DNA of 58,950 nucleotides, taken from Alloprevotella sp. OH1205_COT-284. Its GTDB lineage: Bacteria > Bacteroidota > Bacteroidia > Bacteroidales > Bacteroidaceae. Position 1 is the first letter of the stretch. Every line of letters starts with the position of its first letter. The stretch spans positions 1 through 58,950 of the forward strand of contig NZ_RQYI01000012.1 of NCBI RefSeq assembly GCF_003859795.1. The letters run 5' to 3'. The position numbers and the translations under genes were made by a program. This document shows, piece after piece, positions 47,101-55,680 of this stretch. The notes beneath the pieces were generated by a model that worked only from the letters and a program-made list of their open reading frames with translations, was not told the DNA's origin and ran no database searches.

Positions 47101-47491
47101 AACCATAATAAAAACCTTTTTGCGTTCCGCTCTCAATCGTCACGCCTTTTCTGCTGACGGTGAGTTTGTAGCCTTCTTCTCCCAAAGAGGTGCGCAGTTT
47201 TTGATTGAGAAGGAGCTGAATGGCCGCATCGGCGGCATTTTCGGTTGCAACGGCTTGCACGCCGCTTGCCGCCCGATTGAAATCGGCCGCGAATTTGGCA
47301 ATTTCGAGCGTAATGCTGTCGCCGAGTGCTTCTCCACCCACCGTGAGGCGTTCGGGCAGGGTGTAGGTGCCTTGTTGTTGCGACATCCACTTGGGACGGG
47401 GGGTGAGATTGACGAAATCGGCCGCTTTTCCGAAAATCGGGAAGAAAAACAGTATGAGCAGAAATAGGGGCGTGTAAATGCTTTTTCGCAT
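44186..47491 (-). CDS. Secreted GH20 beta-N-acetylhexosaminidase with T9SS-type tail
   Basis: 1101 aa. Signal peptide (LFLLILFFFPIFGKAA, about 23). GH20b-like N-terminal domain, then a (beta/alpha)8 catalytic domain starting near YKYRGFMLDVSRHFF, with the Asp-Glu pair in IHIGGDECPTSAW (about 340-345) that acts with the substrate acetamido group. About 550 further residues contain beta-rich modules, probably carbohydrate-binding. The last residues (IHDLSGRRVAPS, TGLYIVNGKKVLLK) resemble a T9SS sorting tail. It releases GlcNAc or GalNAc from host glycans or chitin-like chains. The start at 47491 follows a -7 box at 47536. Confidence 0.92.
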   Translation of the reverse strand: MRKSIYTPLFLLILFFFPIFGKAADFVNLTPRPKWMSQQQGTYTLPERLTVGGEALGDSITLEIAKFAADFNRAASGVQAVATENAADAAIQLLLNQKLRTSLGEEGYKLTVSRKGVTIESGTQKGFYYGFVSLKKMLPACIMAGVKDSKVTTYTLPYVSITDAPRYKYRGFMLDVSRHFFSAKQIKRIIDVMAAYKMNAFHFHLTDDQGWRWEVKQYPNLTRIGSVAANTYLTAMYHGAYWTNEQYGPYFYTQEELRDIVAYAAERHIEIIPEIDMPGHFVAAMASYPEFSCNPDNPPTVWTHGGISTHILNVANPRSVQFAKNILTELMDIFPSKTIHIGGDECPTSAWENNALCKALYNKLGLKSYRQLQSHFIKEMNEHVKARGRKLAVWNEAITANGTDLDIMKATGATVYCWIGAAEAAKKAAQLKLPHIYTPQRPYYINRQAGNEPWEISLPGDGSDHLKAVYNHAPVSNAYTRGVQATFWTEHVGNDDLLEYLTFPRLIAVAEAGWTPQSLRNFNNFAERMRADTVMLNYNNYQYGRHFLNTNPSPIPPIDDTPPAVIPENGKTYIVRCAIDRFKGTAISDNGKSQHPMHTTDSRANIGWMATEVTPYDPATRQLKLRLKNVTTGRSIGNAASNLQGTLGFPLSMGNATPLTLSYNPAHKDFTISVSNKNLFPVPHQSPALPGIVSAGNKEGLGNAVRPQGAAWQLIPARTITYVCTDTENKELGKVKEIIAQGDITLTPPSFAGYKLKTQLPDNVSPTEDATFNLSYERVSNLVYLSCEDKHGALLRRDTIHVPIGTTADIKVPEIPYYTAVDVPTEALTQTPKADTHIVIVYSTEAYSGVKALAEPVSRLEDGIGLVIYDTSSNNPERAGYRNLNPSTLQIMRGNLTFGEADPYFTWVFEKSGAKWKIKNEVVNKYIPEMKRSGSIIVSKTPGSFQFTLNADKETWKVQGSNGLYWDGAENSMTGWHTYGHPYRLHRYFAAPYFGVTLLAVSGDDNSTLDQKFHLVPAGHSFTFVAPLIAGKELRSIENADDLKSVSKHTTVRCLYSAPNAISSPLVGQPSHQTIHDLSGRRVAPSHTGLYIVNGKKVLLK

Positions 47492-47535
47492 GTGAAAAGG
47501 AATTAAGGATAGATGTTGATGCTGATTTACGAGCA

Positions 47536-47543
47536 CAAAGATA
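47536..47543 (-). promoter_or_regulatory. -7 box of the GH20 promoter
   Basis: Minus-strand TATCTTTG, perfect match, about 45 nt upstream of the ATG at 47491. No -33 TTG at the right spacing. Confidence 0.5.
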
Positions 47544-48545
47544 AGTTTTTTTCTTGAAATGAGCGCATTCTGTCAAGAAGATAAGGTGCTGATGCAAAAC
47601 AACGCTTTCTCCGACGAAGCCTCTGCAAACCGCCCTTGTTTTTTCGTGGTGTGGCCGAACGCACCTTTGAATGTAGGTCAAACGTGTTTTTAGGAGGGGG
47701 ATGGTTCATCGTGTGGGATTCCTTCATGATCATTTCGTAAAAACGTCGAAAAACCTACACTTTTTGTTTTATGTTGTTGGATATCAGTGGAGTGTGAGTG
47801 TAGACAGTCGGTTTGCTTATATACACTGAAAGAAGTTAAGTTCATGATGCACAGATAGAAAGGAATGTAGACAATTTTTCTCAAAACCTACTCATCCTAC
47901 ATCCTGCCTTTTATGCTGCACGATTGCGATTTCGAGCTTCTGCATGCCCCCCCCGCTCCGATGTGTAGGTTGTTGCAACGAATGTAGTTGATTTTCTGCG
48001 TTGTCTACATTCGCAACGGTTTATATATCTGTGACTTAAAAAGGATAGTGTAGACAATGTAGATAAAAAGAATAAAAAATCCCGGTAGGGGTGGAAAAAG
48101 TCGCTTTTTTACGAAAAATGGCTTCACCTCCTCTTCGGCTTGTCCGGATATGTTTTCAAGGCGTCGGAGCGTATCCTACCCAAGGAGTAGAATGAAGGGA
48201 GTAACGAGTAGAAAAATCTGCTCGTTACTTAAATTTTTCTGCATAACGAGTAGAAAACACGATCACTGACCTGCGTTCCGCAAGTTCCTGCCTTGTGTCG
48301 AGAGTTTTTTGGAGCGTATGCGGAGATAGAGAAATGTCGCTCTGTGCCCATCAAGCGAGAAAAATGTATTTTCCGTGTATCGAGTGAATATTTCGGCGAC
48401 AAACAAAAAATATTGCCCGAAACGCTTGAACAATCCAAAGAAAAGCGTATTTTTGCGCTCAAAAATAAGTTATTATCCTATTTCCACCTTCGAAATGATG
48501 AGATTTTCAGGCCATTTGCGGAGGTCGCTAAAACTTTTGTAAATT
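47544..48545. other. 1-kb gap with repeated TGTAGACAA motifs and hairpins
   Basis: No credible gene. TGTAGACAA occurs at 47866 and 48049, its reverse complement at 48001, and a near copy (TGTAGACAG) at 47799; the 47866 copy extends to GTAGACAATTTT as in repeat copies B and D. A run of eight C is at 47947-47954. GAATGTAG (47980) and CTACATTC (48005) form a hairpin with flanking GTTG/CAAC. Confidence 0.55.
48201..48257. repeat. TAACGAGTAGAA repeats with 8-bp hairpin
   Basis: GTAACGAG (48201-48208) pairs with CTCGTTAC (48221-48228). CATAACGAGTAGAAAA at 48242-48257 repeats the unit seen in tandem at 32621-32662. Located about 300 bp upstream of the DUF2795 gene. Confidence 0.6.
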
Positions 48546-48767
48546 ATGTATTGGACACTCGAATTGGCTTCAAAGCTCGAAGATGCCCCTTGGCCAGCAA
48601 CAAAGGAAGAACTGATCGATTATGCCATGCGTTCCGGCTCACCAATGGAAGTAGTTGAAAATTTGCAAGAATTGGAAGACGAAGGAGAAATCTATGAAAC
48701 CATCGAAGATGTATGGCCGGATTATCCGACGAAAGAAGACTTCCTTTTCAACGAAGACGAGTATTAG
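48546..48767 (+). CDS. DUF2795 small acidic protein
   Basis: 73 aa, beginning MYWTLELASKLEDAPWPATK and containing ELIDYAMRSGSPMEVVENLQ; the C-terminus is rich in Asp and Glu (DVWPDYPTKEDFLFNEDEY). It matches DUF2795, a helical domain of unknown function conserved as a stand-alone protein in Bacteroidales. An AACTTTTG box ending 6 nt before the ATG is one base off the -7 consensus, so the message could be almost leaderless. A bidirectional terminator follows. Confidence 0.82.
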   Translation: MYWTLELASKLEDAPWPATKEELIDYAMRSGSPMEVVENLQELEDEGEIYETIEDVWPDYPTKEDFLFNEDEY

Positions 48768-48858
48768 AGAAACGATGTCGGCAATCCCTTTGCGCATCCG
48801 TGCATGATGAAACCGCATGATGAATGAGCGGTTTGTCGGCTCGACTGTAAAAATACAA

Positions 48859-48890
48859 AAATAGGCTGTCCTTATGAGGATAGCCTATTT
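48859..48890. terminator. Bidirectional terminator between DUF2795 gene and dgt
   Basis: 14-bp stem (48859-48872 with 48877-48890, one G-T pair) around TATG, with A-rich left and T-rich right flanks. Confidence 0.88.
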
Positions 48891-48919
48891 CGTTTGTTTA
48901 TTATTGCGGTCTTTGTCCG

Positions 48920-50251
48920 TCAGATCATCGGCAGTTGCTGTCCGTTGATTTTTCGATAGAGGTCGAGCGCATAAATGTCGGTCATTCCCGAAAGATAGTC
49001 GGCCACGGCCATGATGCGCGTGGAGAGGTCGGGAGCCGATAGCTCGTAGCGCGATGACACTTGCTTCATGAGCAATTCGGAATACTTCTTTTCGGGAAAC
49101 TCGACGGCCTCGGTCATGAGGTCGAGCAGGGTGTGGATGATGTGGTAGCCCGACAGTTCGATGTCGGTCACTTCTTTTGAGGAATAGATCTTTCTTTTTG
49201 CCACCTCCGAACAGCGGCGATAAGCCTCGGCCAAGCGTGAAGGCAGGCGACGGATGAGCGTGCCTTCGAACGTGCCGGAGAGAATGGCCTCCTCGTTGTC
49301 TGCGAACACGCGGACGCAGGCACGCTCCAAAGCGTTGATCACACACGAACGGAAGTAGACGATGCGGTCGCCCACGTCGGTGTTTTCGGGGTAAGCCGAA
49401 CGGATTTCCGCACATTCGTCGTCGTCGAAAAAGCCGAGGTACAGACTGATGGTTTCTTCGGCCGAGAGCAGCCGCAGTTTGTGGGCGTCTTCGATGTCCA
49501 TGATTTGGTAGCAGATGTCGTCGGCAGCTTCCACAAGATACACCAGCGGGTGGCGGGCATAGCGCAAGGGGGCTCCGTCGGCCGACAAGCGTTTTACGCC
49601 GAGTGTGTCGAAGATGCGTTGAATGGTTTCGCGTTCGCTGTCGAAAAAACCGAATTTCGGTTTCCCACCGGCCAAGGTCGAGGCGAAAGGATATTTGACG
49701 ACCGAAGCCAAAGTGGTGTAGGTCATGACGAATCCTCCTTTTCGGCGTCCGTTGAACTGATGAGTGAGCAGGCGGAAGGTGTTGGCGTTGCCGTCGAAGT
49801 GGGTGATGTCTTCCCAAACGACGGAGGGGAGCCGATCGTGAAATCTTTGTCCGCGGCCTTCTTTGAAAAACGAACGAATGGCGGCTTCTCCGGAGTGGCC
49901 GAAAGGAGGGTTGCCCATGTCGTGAGCCAAACAAGCCGCACTCACGATAGAGCTGATGCTGTCGATGAGCGAAGGGTCGAGGTGGGCGTGTTTGGCGAGA
50001 AGTTCGCGAGCAACGTCGGCTCCGAGCGATCGCCCGACGCTTGACACTTCGAGAGAGTGGGTGAGGCGGTTGTGTACGAAAATGCTGCCCGGAAGCGGAA
50101 ACACCTGCGTCTTGTTTTGCATACGTCGAAACGGCGCCGAAAAGATGAGGCGATCGTAATCGCGTTGAAATTCGGTGCGCTGTTCGGTGGGAGCTTTCAA
50201 GCTGTCTTCTTTGCCCAAACGGCGGGAAGAGATGAGATCTTGCCAATTCAT
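48920..50251 (-). CDS. dgt: dGTP triphosphohydrolase-like HD-domain protein
   Basis: 443 aa enzyme splitting dGTP (or other dNTPs) to nucleoside and triphosphate. HD-domain metal ligands are visible in NRLTHSLEVSSVGRSLG and LAHDMGNPPFGHSGE, with EAADDICYQIMDIEDAH downstream. Start MNWQDLISSRRLG fits the family; the frame runs back to 50555 in another reading. A -7 box (TATTTTTG, minus) lies at 50256-50263, only 4 nt before the ATG, implying a leaderless or very short leader message. Divergent from dut, pairing two dNTP-pool enzymes. Confidence 0.92.
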   Translation of the reverse strand: MNWQDLISSRRLGKEDSLKAPTEQRTEFQRDYDRLIFSAPFRRMQNKTQVFPLPGSIFVHNRLTHSLEVSSVGRSLGADVARELLAKHAHLDPSLIDSISSIVSAACLAHDMGNPPFGHSGEAAIRSFFKEGRGQRFHDRLPSVVWEDITHFDGNANTFRLLTHQFNGRRKGGFVMTYTTLASVVKYPFASTLAGGKPKFGFFDSERETIQRIFDTLGVKRLSADGAPLRYARHPLVYLVEAADDICYQIMDIEDAHKLRLLSAEETISLYLGFFDDDECAEIRSAYPENTDVGDRIVYFRSCVINALERACVRVFADNEEAILSGTFEGTLIRRLPSRLAEAYRRCSEVAKRKIYSSKEVTDIELSGYHIIHTLLDLMTEAVEFPEKKYSELLMKQVSSRYELSAPDLSTRIMAVADYLSGMTDIYALDLYRKINGQQLPMI

Positions 50252-50255
50252 GCTG

Positions 50256-50263
50256 CAAAAATA
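50256..50263 (-). promoter_or_regulatory. -7 box of dgt
   Basis: Minus-strand TATTTTTG. Candidate TTTG (50290-50287) is 23 nt away, wider than usual. The box nearly abuts the dgt ATG. Confidence 0.45.
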
Positions 50264-50316
50264 GTGTTTTTAAGGAAAAACAAGCGCAAAGTAGCTCGTA
50301 ATCTGCACATTTTTTG

Positions 50317-50324
50317 TACTTTTG
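50317..50324 (+). promoter_or_regulatory. -7 box of the dut operon
   Basis: TACTTTTG, perfect match, 21 nt before the dut ATG at 50346. No -33 TTG at the expected spacing. Confidence 0.5.
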
Positions 50325-50345
50325 CTTATCAATCTCGTGATTTCT

Positions 50346-50780
50346 ATGAACGTATCCATCGTCAATCATTCTTCGCATCCGCTTCCTGCCTATGCCACTT
50401 TGCTGAGTGCCGGAATGGATTTGCGTGCAAATCTCCCGTCTCCGATTGTGTTGCAACCCGGCGAGCGAACCATCGTCCCGACCGGACTGTTCATTGCGCT
50501 GCCGCCGGGCTTCGAGGCGCAGGTGCGCCCCCGGTCGGGACTGGCGGCCAAACACGGCATCACCGTGCTCAACGCTCCCGGCACCGTCGATGCCGATTAT
50601 CGGGGAGAGATCGGAGTGATTTTAATCAATCTCGGTCAAGAGCCTTTTGTGGTGGAAAACGGCGAACGCATCGCGCAACTGGTCGTGGCACGTCACGAAA
50701 CGGTGGAATGGACGCTTGTCGATTCTCTCGAAACGACCGACCGCGGAAATGGTGGATTTGGACATTCCGGCACACGATGA
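50346..50780 (+). CDS. dut: Deoxyuridine 5'-triphosphate nucleotidohydrolase
   Basis: 144 aa trimeric dUTPase converting dUTP to dUMP. All five motifs are present: AGMDLRA (1), [11 protein letters not shown] (2), [15 protein letters not shown] (3), GERIAQLV (4) and [10 protein letters not shown] (5). The start at 50346 follows the -7 box. Its stop codon overlaps the ATG of the TPR gene (50777-50780), so translation is coupled. Confidence 0.96.
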   Translation: MNVSIVNHSSHPLPAYATLLSAGMDLRANLPSPIVLQPGERTIVPTGLFIALPPGFEAQVRPRSGLAAKHGITVLNAPGTVDADYRGEIGVILINLGQEPFVVENGERIAQLVVARHETVEWTLVDSLETTDRGNGGFGHSGTR

Positions 50781-52663
50781 AGCAGCAGTTTTCCCCCTTC
50801 TTCGCAAACGCACGACGTTTTCGCGGTTTTTCCGTCTGCTCCCATCGGTCTGCTCATCTTTTCCGCAGAATAGCAAGCGGTGCTGTGCTGTTGGGGATGT
50901 TGATGATCGTGTCGATGTCTTGTGCCGACTATGCCCGCCAATATCATGCACCGCTGGCCGCCGGCACTTTTCGTTCGAGAGCATTGCTCAGTGTAGAGCA
51001 ACGCCGCGCTTTCACCACGTTCTTTTTGGACGCTTTGTGCGAAAAACACAAAGGCAATGCCGAAAGGGCGTGTAGCTTGCTCGATAGTGCTCTGGTCATC
51101 AATCCCAACGCTTCGGAAGCTCTCTACGAACAGGCGCAAATCTTGCTCGAAATCATGCAGACGGCCGACAGTCTGCTCATCAAAAAAGGAGAAGAACAGC
51201 TCCTCAAAGCGCATCAGCTCGAACCGGCGAACCCCTTCTTTCGCAAAAAACTCGCAGATCGGTTTGTGGAAACGGGGAAATATGCCCGCGCCGCACGGTT
51301 GTACGAAATCATCACCGCCGAACAGCCCAAAAGCGAAGATCTCGCTTTGCTCATGCGGCTTCACGAACTTTCTCGCAATTACACCGCCGCTCTCGCCGCT
51401 CTCGACCGCCTCGAAACCATCGAAGGGCGCAACGAAGCCACGGCTTTGCAGCGATTTTCTATTTTGAGAGATATGGGCAACAAGTCGCGGGCGTTCGATT
51501 CGATGCGCCTCTTTTGCGAATCTCACCCCGACGATTTGCGACTGCGTGTACTTTTGGGAGATCTCTATTTGCAAGATGATTATCGCGGTTTGGCTTTGGC
51601 CATTTATGACGATGTCACCGAAACCAGCCCCGACAACCCTTACGTGCCGCTTTCGATGTTGCAATACTATCGGATGACCGACAGCACCGCCCTGTTTCAC
51701 CGACAGCTGTCGCAGGTCTTGTCGCATCCGAAGATAACTGCCGATCAGAAGTTTAAGGTCATGCAGCGTTTCGTAGCAGAGGCTTTGCAGGGAGAACTCG
51801 ACAAACTTGCCGTTTACGAACATTTCAGAGAAGCACTCTCGCAACCGCAAACCAACCCCTACTTGGGAGAATTGGCCGCATTCTATGTCGATGCCGCCAA
51901 ACTTCCGAAAGACTCCCTCGAAATGCCGGCACGTGCCATTTTGAGAGATAATCCCGACAACGTGCAGGCACGATTGATCGTGTTGCGCTACGAGTTGGAG
52001 CGTCGCCGCTACGGCGCGTTGGCCGAGTTGTGTCGGGAGGGACGGCGATTGCACCCCGAACAGCAGGTGTTCGGCTACTATGAAGGGGTGGCTCTGTACA
52101 ACAGCGAAGAACCCCAAGCGGCGATCGACGTGTTGCAAGAAACCGCAAAAAGCATCACCGAAGAGAGCGATAGGGAGTTGGCCTCGGAACTGTATGGCCT
52201 GTTGGGCGACGTCTGTCATGAAAACAAACGGGAAGAAGAGGCCTTCGCCGCCTATGAGCAAGCGTTGAAATACAATCCCGACAATGTCGGGTGTCTCAAT
52301 AACTATGCTTATTTCTTGTCGCTGAAACAACGGCAACTGCAAAAGGCCTTGAAGATGAGCGAGCGAGTCGTGAAACTCGAACCTCAAAACCCGATCTATC
52401 TCGACACCCACGCTTGGGTGCTTTTTCAGTTGAAGAGATACCGACAGGCGCAAATCTACATCGAGCAAACGATCAAGTATTTGGAAGCCAAAGGCGAACT
52501 GTCTTCTTCTGATGCGGGAATGTTTCACCACGCCGGCGATATTCATTTCAAAAACGGACAACACCAAGTTGCCGTTGAGTTTTGGAGAAAAGCTCTCCGA
52601 CTGACCGAAGATCCGAAACAAAAAACGATCATCAAACGAAAAATTCGGAACAAGAAACTTTAA
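50777..52663 (+). CDS. TPR-repeat lipoprotein
   Basis: 628 aa. A long basic N-region leads to a hydrophobic stretch and lipobox ending at Cys49 ([10 protein letters not shown]). Tetratricopeptide repeats cover most of the rest ([77 protein letters not shown]). The open frame runs back through dut to 50057, but dut is the true gene there and the ATGA overlap sets this start. Next to DUF4292 and EnvC-like genes, it probably works in envelope assembly; partners unknown. Confidence 0.85.
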   Translation: MKQQFSPFFANARRFRGFSVCSHRSAHLFRRIASGAVLLGMLMIVSMSCADYARQYHAPLAAGTFRSRALLSVEQRRAFTTFFLDALCEKHKGNAERACSLLDSALVINPNASEALYEQAQILLEIMQTADSLLIKKGEEQLLKAHQLEPANPFFRKKLADRFVETGKYARAARLYEIITAEQPKSEDLALLMRLHELSRNYTAALAALDRLETIEGRNEATALQRFSILRDMGNKSRAFDSMRLFCESHPDDLRLRVLLGDLYLQDDYRGLALAIYDDVTETSPDNPYVPLSMLQYYRMTDSTALFHRQLSQVLSHPKITADQKFKVMQRFVAEALQGELDKLAVYEHFREALSQPQTNPYLGELAAFYVDAAKLPKDSLEMPARAILRDNPDNVQARLIVLRYELERRRYGALAELCREGRRLHPEQQVFGYYEGVALYNSEEPQAAIDVLQETAKSITEESDRELASELYGLLGDVCHENKREEEAFAAYEQALKYNPDNVGCLNNYAYFLSLKQRQLQKALKMSERVVKLEPQNPIYLDTHAWVLFQLKRYRQAQIYIEQTIKYLEAKGELSSSDAGMFHHAGDIHFKNGQHQVAVEFWRKALRLTEDPKQKTIIKRKIRNKKL

Positions 52664-52700
52664 TCGTGCCGTCTTGACTTAATGCTGACAGATCATGCCC

Positions 52701-53363
52701 ATGAAAAAACTCATATTGTGTCTTATCGCGTTGCTCACACTGACCGGTTGCGCTTTGTTTCGCACGGCGGGCGACGCCTATCGCCCCGACCGGCCATTGA
52801 GCCTCACTGCCAAAATATCGACCACGTTCACCGCCGGAACCGATGCTAAAAACTTCGGGGGAATGCTTCGTATGCGGCGCGACAGCATGATTGTGCTCTC
52901 GGTCGCAAAATACGGCATAGAGGGAGCAAGAGTTTTCTTTTCGCCCGATAGCATATTGATACTCGAACGCTTGAACAAGCATTATATCCTCCTCGATTAC
53001 GCCGATTTCAACCGCTTGTTTTTCTTAGAAAAAGAAGTGACTTTCGCCAAAATACAATCTTTCTTTTGGAACGGAGAGAATAACTCTTCCGAAACTTCGA
53101 GAGGATATTGGGGAATGATCTTCCCATTCGAAGTACAGGTTCGGCGTGCGGACTTTGAGCGTATCCGAAACTACAATATCCCGAAACACACGCAATTCCG
53201 CCTCAAATGTTTTGAGGCTGATCTGCGACTTGACGTGAAGCTCACGAAAGTTAAAATCAACTACGACTGGTCGGCTTCGTTCTCCATTCCCAAAGGGTAC
53301 ACCCCGATAGCTACCCGAGAGCTTCAAACCATTATTCCCGAACTCTTCGTCATGCCTCAATGA
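52701..53363 (+). CDS. DUF4292 lipoprotein
   Basis: 220 aa from the ATG at 52701; an in-frame ATG at 52695 is also possible. A lipoprotein signal ends at Cys17 (LLTLTGC). The mature part is beta-rich (LSLTAKISTTFTAG, NFGGMLRMRRDSMIVLSV, GARVFFSPDSILILERLNKH), the DUF4292 pattern, with some resemblance to LolB/LolA-type lipid-binding folds. It lies between the TPR lipoprotein and the EnvC-like protein; its stop overlaps the next ATG (53360-53363). Confidence 0.85.
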   Translation: MKKLILCLIALLTLTGCALFRTAGDAYRPDRPLSLTAKISTTFTAGTDAKNFGGMLRMRRDSMIVLSVAKYGIEGARVFFSPDSILILERLNKHYILLDYADFNRLFFLEKEVTFAKIQSFFWNGENNSSETSRGYWGMIFPFEVQVRRADFERIRNYNIPKHTQFRLKCFEADLRLDVKLTKVKINYDWSASFSIPKGYTPIATRELQTIIPELFVMPQ

Positions 53364-54931
53364 TGCCACTTCGTATTCTTTCCGCCATGCGTTTATTTTT
53401 GCTTTCTTTTTGTTTACTTTTTGCGCTTTCGCTCTCTGCTCAAGAACAGAAAAAGCCTTCTCGTAGTCATCGCACCGCCGTGGGAGCGACCAAAAGGAAC
53501 GCGGCCGCCGCTCCTCAAAAGGAAAAGTCTGCGAAAAAATCCGGAACGAAAGTCGCTACGAAAACTACCACCAAAACTACCACGAAACCCGGCAGAAAAA
53601 CCTCGGGCAGAAATAGAGAAACGGCCTCGAATAAAACCGTCGTGCCCGCCACCGAAGGCATAAAGAAACTGCAAAAAGAGCAAGCCACACTTAAACAGCA
53701 GATTTCCGAATCGCAGACACAATTGGCCACGACCAGAAAGAATGTCAAGTCGCAACTGGCCAATCTGCAAGTGCTCAACGGGCAGATCAACAAACAGCAA
53801 CAGATCATCACCGACATACAGCTGGAAGTAGACACGTTGAACAATCGCATCTGTCGCCACGAGAAAGAGCTGAAACTCCTCGAAGCCGATCTCTCCGAGT
53901 GCAAACGCAAGTATTCGCGCGGAGTGCTCTACATGCACCGCAATCGATTGACGCAGAACAAGCTGACCTTCATCTTTGCCGCCGAGAATTTCCGGCAAAT
54001 GTATCGCCGTTTGCGCTACACGCAGGAGTACACCAAGTATCAGCGTGTGCAAGGCGAAATCATTCGCCACAAAGAAGATGCCGTGCGCGAGAAGAGAGAT
54101 TTGCTGACTTTGGCTCGGACCTCCAAAAACCGTTTGTTGCAAGAAGGAAAAATGCAGCAGACGCAACTCGAAAACCGCAAGCAGCAACAGCAGATCGTGG
54201 TCAATGATTTGAGCAAGAAGCAAAAACAGCTGCAAACCACCATCGCGCAACAGCAACAACGCTACAATGCGCTCAACAACCGCATCGAGCAACTCATTCA
54301 AGCCGAAATCGCCGCCGCCGAGCGTAGAAGAAAAGCCGAAGAAGCACGTCGCCGTGCCGAGGAGGAACGCCACCGAAGGGAAGCCGAGCGTGCCGCTGCC
54401 CGAACCTCGAAAAAACAAGGCAAATCCTCGTCCGCATCTACCGAAAAAGAACGTGCGAAACGAGAGGAGAGAACAAAAGACTTCAAATATCTCGCACCCG
54501 ACGATACCGATCGTCGTCTGTCGAGCAACTTCGCTTCCAATCAAGGCCGGCTTCCCGTGCCCATTACCGGATCATATGTCATTTCAAGCCATTTCGGAAC
54601 CTACAATGTAGACGGGCTTCGCGGTGTCCGATTGGACAATAAGGGCATCAATCTCACCTCTCCCGGCGGAGCACAGGCTCGTTGTGTGTTTGACGGAGAA
54701 GTGACAATGATTTTCACCATGGGCGGTTTCTCCAACATCATCGTGCGTCACGGGGCCTACATTTCCGTCTATTGTAATCTGTCGAATGTTTCTGTCCGCC
54801 AAGGGCAGCGCGTCCGCACCCGCCAGTTGCTGGGAGCTGTCGGTCGTGACGCTTCGGGCAACTGCACCCTTCATTTTCAGCTTCGCCACGAAACGACCAA
54901 GCTCAACCCCGAGCGTTGGATCGGCCGATAA
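53360..54931 (+). CDS. EnvC-like coiled-coil protein with degenerate LytM domain
   Basis: 523 aa; a start at 53387 is an alternative. A signal peptide (LLFALSLSAQ) precedes a Lys/Thr-rich linker (about 30-95), a long coiled coil (about 95-340) and a basic segment. The C-terminal M23/LytM domain (about 395-523) has SHFGTYNVDGLRGVRL and TLHFQLRHE. Where active enzymes have HxGxD and HLHFE, this one has NKGIN and TLHFQ, so most zinc ligands are missing. It is therefore likely an amidase activator, as EnvC is, rather than a hydrolase. Confidence 0.88.
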   Translation: MMPLRILSAMRLFLLSFCLLFALSLSAQEQKKPSRSHRTAVGATKRNAAAAPQKEKSAKKSGTKVATKTTTKTTTKPGRKTSGRNRETASNKTVVPATEGIKKLQKEQATLKQQISESQTQLATTRKNVKSQLANLQVLNGQINKQQQIITDIQLEVDTLNNRICRHEKELKLLEADLSECKRKYSRGVLYMHRNRLTQNKLTFIFAAENFRQMYRRLRYTQEYTKYQRVQGEIIRHKEDAVREKRDLLTLARTSKNRLLQEGKMQQTQLENRKQQQQIVVNDLSKKQKQLQTTIAQQQQRYNALNNRIEQLIQAEIAAAERRRKAEEARRRAEEERHRREAERAAARTSKKQGKSSSASTEKERAKREERTKDFKYLAPDDTDRRLSSNFASNQGRLPVPITGSYVISSHFGTYNVDGLRGVRLDNKGINLTSPGGAQARCVFDGEVTMIFTMGGFSNIIVRHGAYISVYCNLSNVSVRQGQRVRTRQLLGAVGRDASGNCTLHFQLRHETTKLNPERWIGR

Positions 54932-55002
54932 AGCTTCTCACTCATCTCGCATTCGTGTTCGCGACACTGCCTCCCGACCACCTCTGCATCAAAACGACTT
55001 TT

Positions 55003-55680
55003 ATGAAAAAACATTTTTCCCTTTTCTTCGCACTCCTCTTTCTTTTGAGCAGTTGCACCTCTTACGACGCTTGGCATCGTACCACGACGGGCATGTCGCT
55101 CGGTGCCTTGTTCGGTTCTACGGTCGGCGGCATCATCGGCGGTGCCGATGGTGCAGATGCCGGTATGCTGATCGGTGGGGCAATGGGCGGCGCAGTGGGT
55201 GCGGCCAGTGCCAAAGCGGCCGAAGAGCAACGACTGGATCGCTATGAAGATCGGAAAACCGCCGCCTATGGCGATCGTCGTTATTCCAACGGCGATGTCC
55301 GATACGGACGTTACGGCGATGATGACTACGCGCCGTTTTCTTCACTCGAAATCAACCGCCTCGTCTTTGCCGACGCCAACGGCAACCACGTATTGGAACC
55401 CGGAGAACGCGCTTACATTTCTTTTGAAATCCATAATCGCAGCAACCAAATGCTTCGCAATGTCGCCCCCATCGTGATGTGCAACTATAAGCGTGTTCAC
55501 GTTTCGCCGACGGCCATTATCGGCGATCTGTTGCCCGGACAAGGCATGCGCTATCGGGCTGCCGTTGTGGCGCAGACCAATGTGCGCGACCGCAATGTCA
55601 GGTTCGACATCGCTTTTCCCGATGCCGACGAGAATGCCGTTGTTCATAAAACCTTCACCATTCGCACTGTCGGTCGATGA
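55003..55680 (+). CDS. Glycine-zipper lipoprotein
   Basis: 225 aa. A lipoprotein signal ends at Cys18 (LLFLLSSC). A glycine-zipper hairpin (about 33-70: GALFGSTVGGIIGGADGADAG, then GGAMGGAVGAA) suggests membrane insertion. A basic Tyr/Arg/Asp-rich linker leads to a beta-sandwich-like domain (INRLVFADANGNHVLEPGE) of the type found in Bacteroidota surface proteins. The frame opens at 54916 inside the previous gene; 55003 puts the signal at the N-terminus. The stop overlaps the MATE start by 4 nt. Confidence 0.78.
   Translation: MKKHFSLFFALLFLLSSCTSYDAWHRTTTGMSLGALFGSTVGGIIGGADGADAGMLIGGAMGGAVGAASAKAAEEQRLDRYEDRKTAAYGDRRYSNGDVRYGRYGDDDYAPFSSLEINRLVFADANGNHVLEPGERAYISFEIHNRSNQMLRNVAPIVMCNYKRVHVSPTAIIGDLLPGQGMRYRAAVVAQTNVRDRNVRFDIAFPDADENAVVHKTFTIRTVGR

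Noticed and set aside
48885-50555. 556-codon minus-strand ORF overlapping dgt
   Set aside because: It is in another frame and Arg/His-rich; the HD-domain dgt frame (48920-50251) is the real gene.
50057-50776. N-terminal extension of the TPR protein through dut
   Set aside because: The dut gene is clear in another frame, and the ATGA overlap at 50777 gives a natural start with a lipobox downstream.
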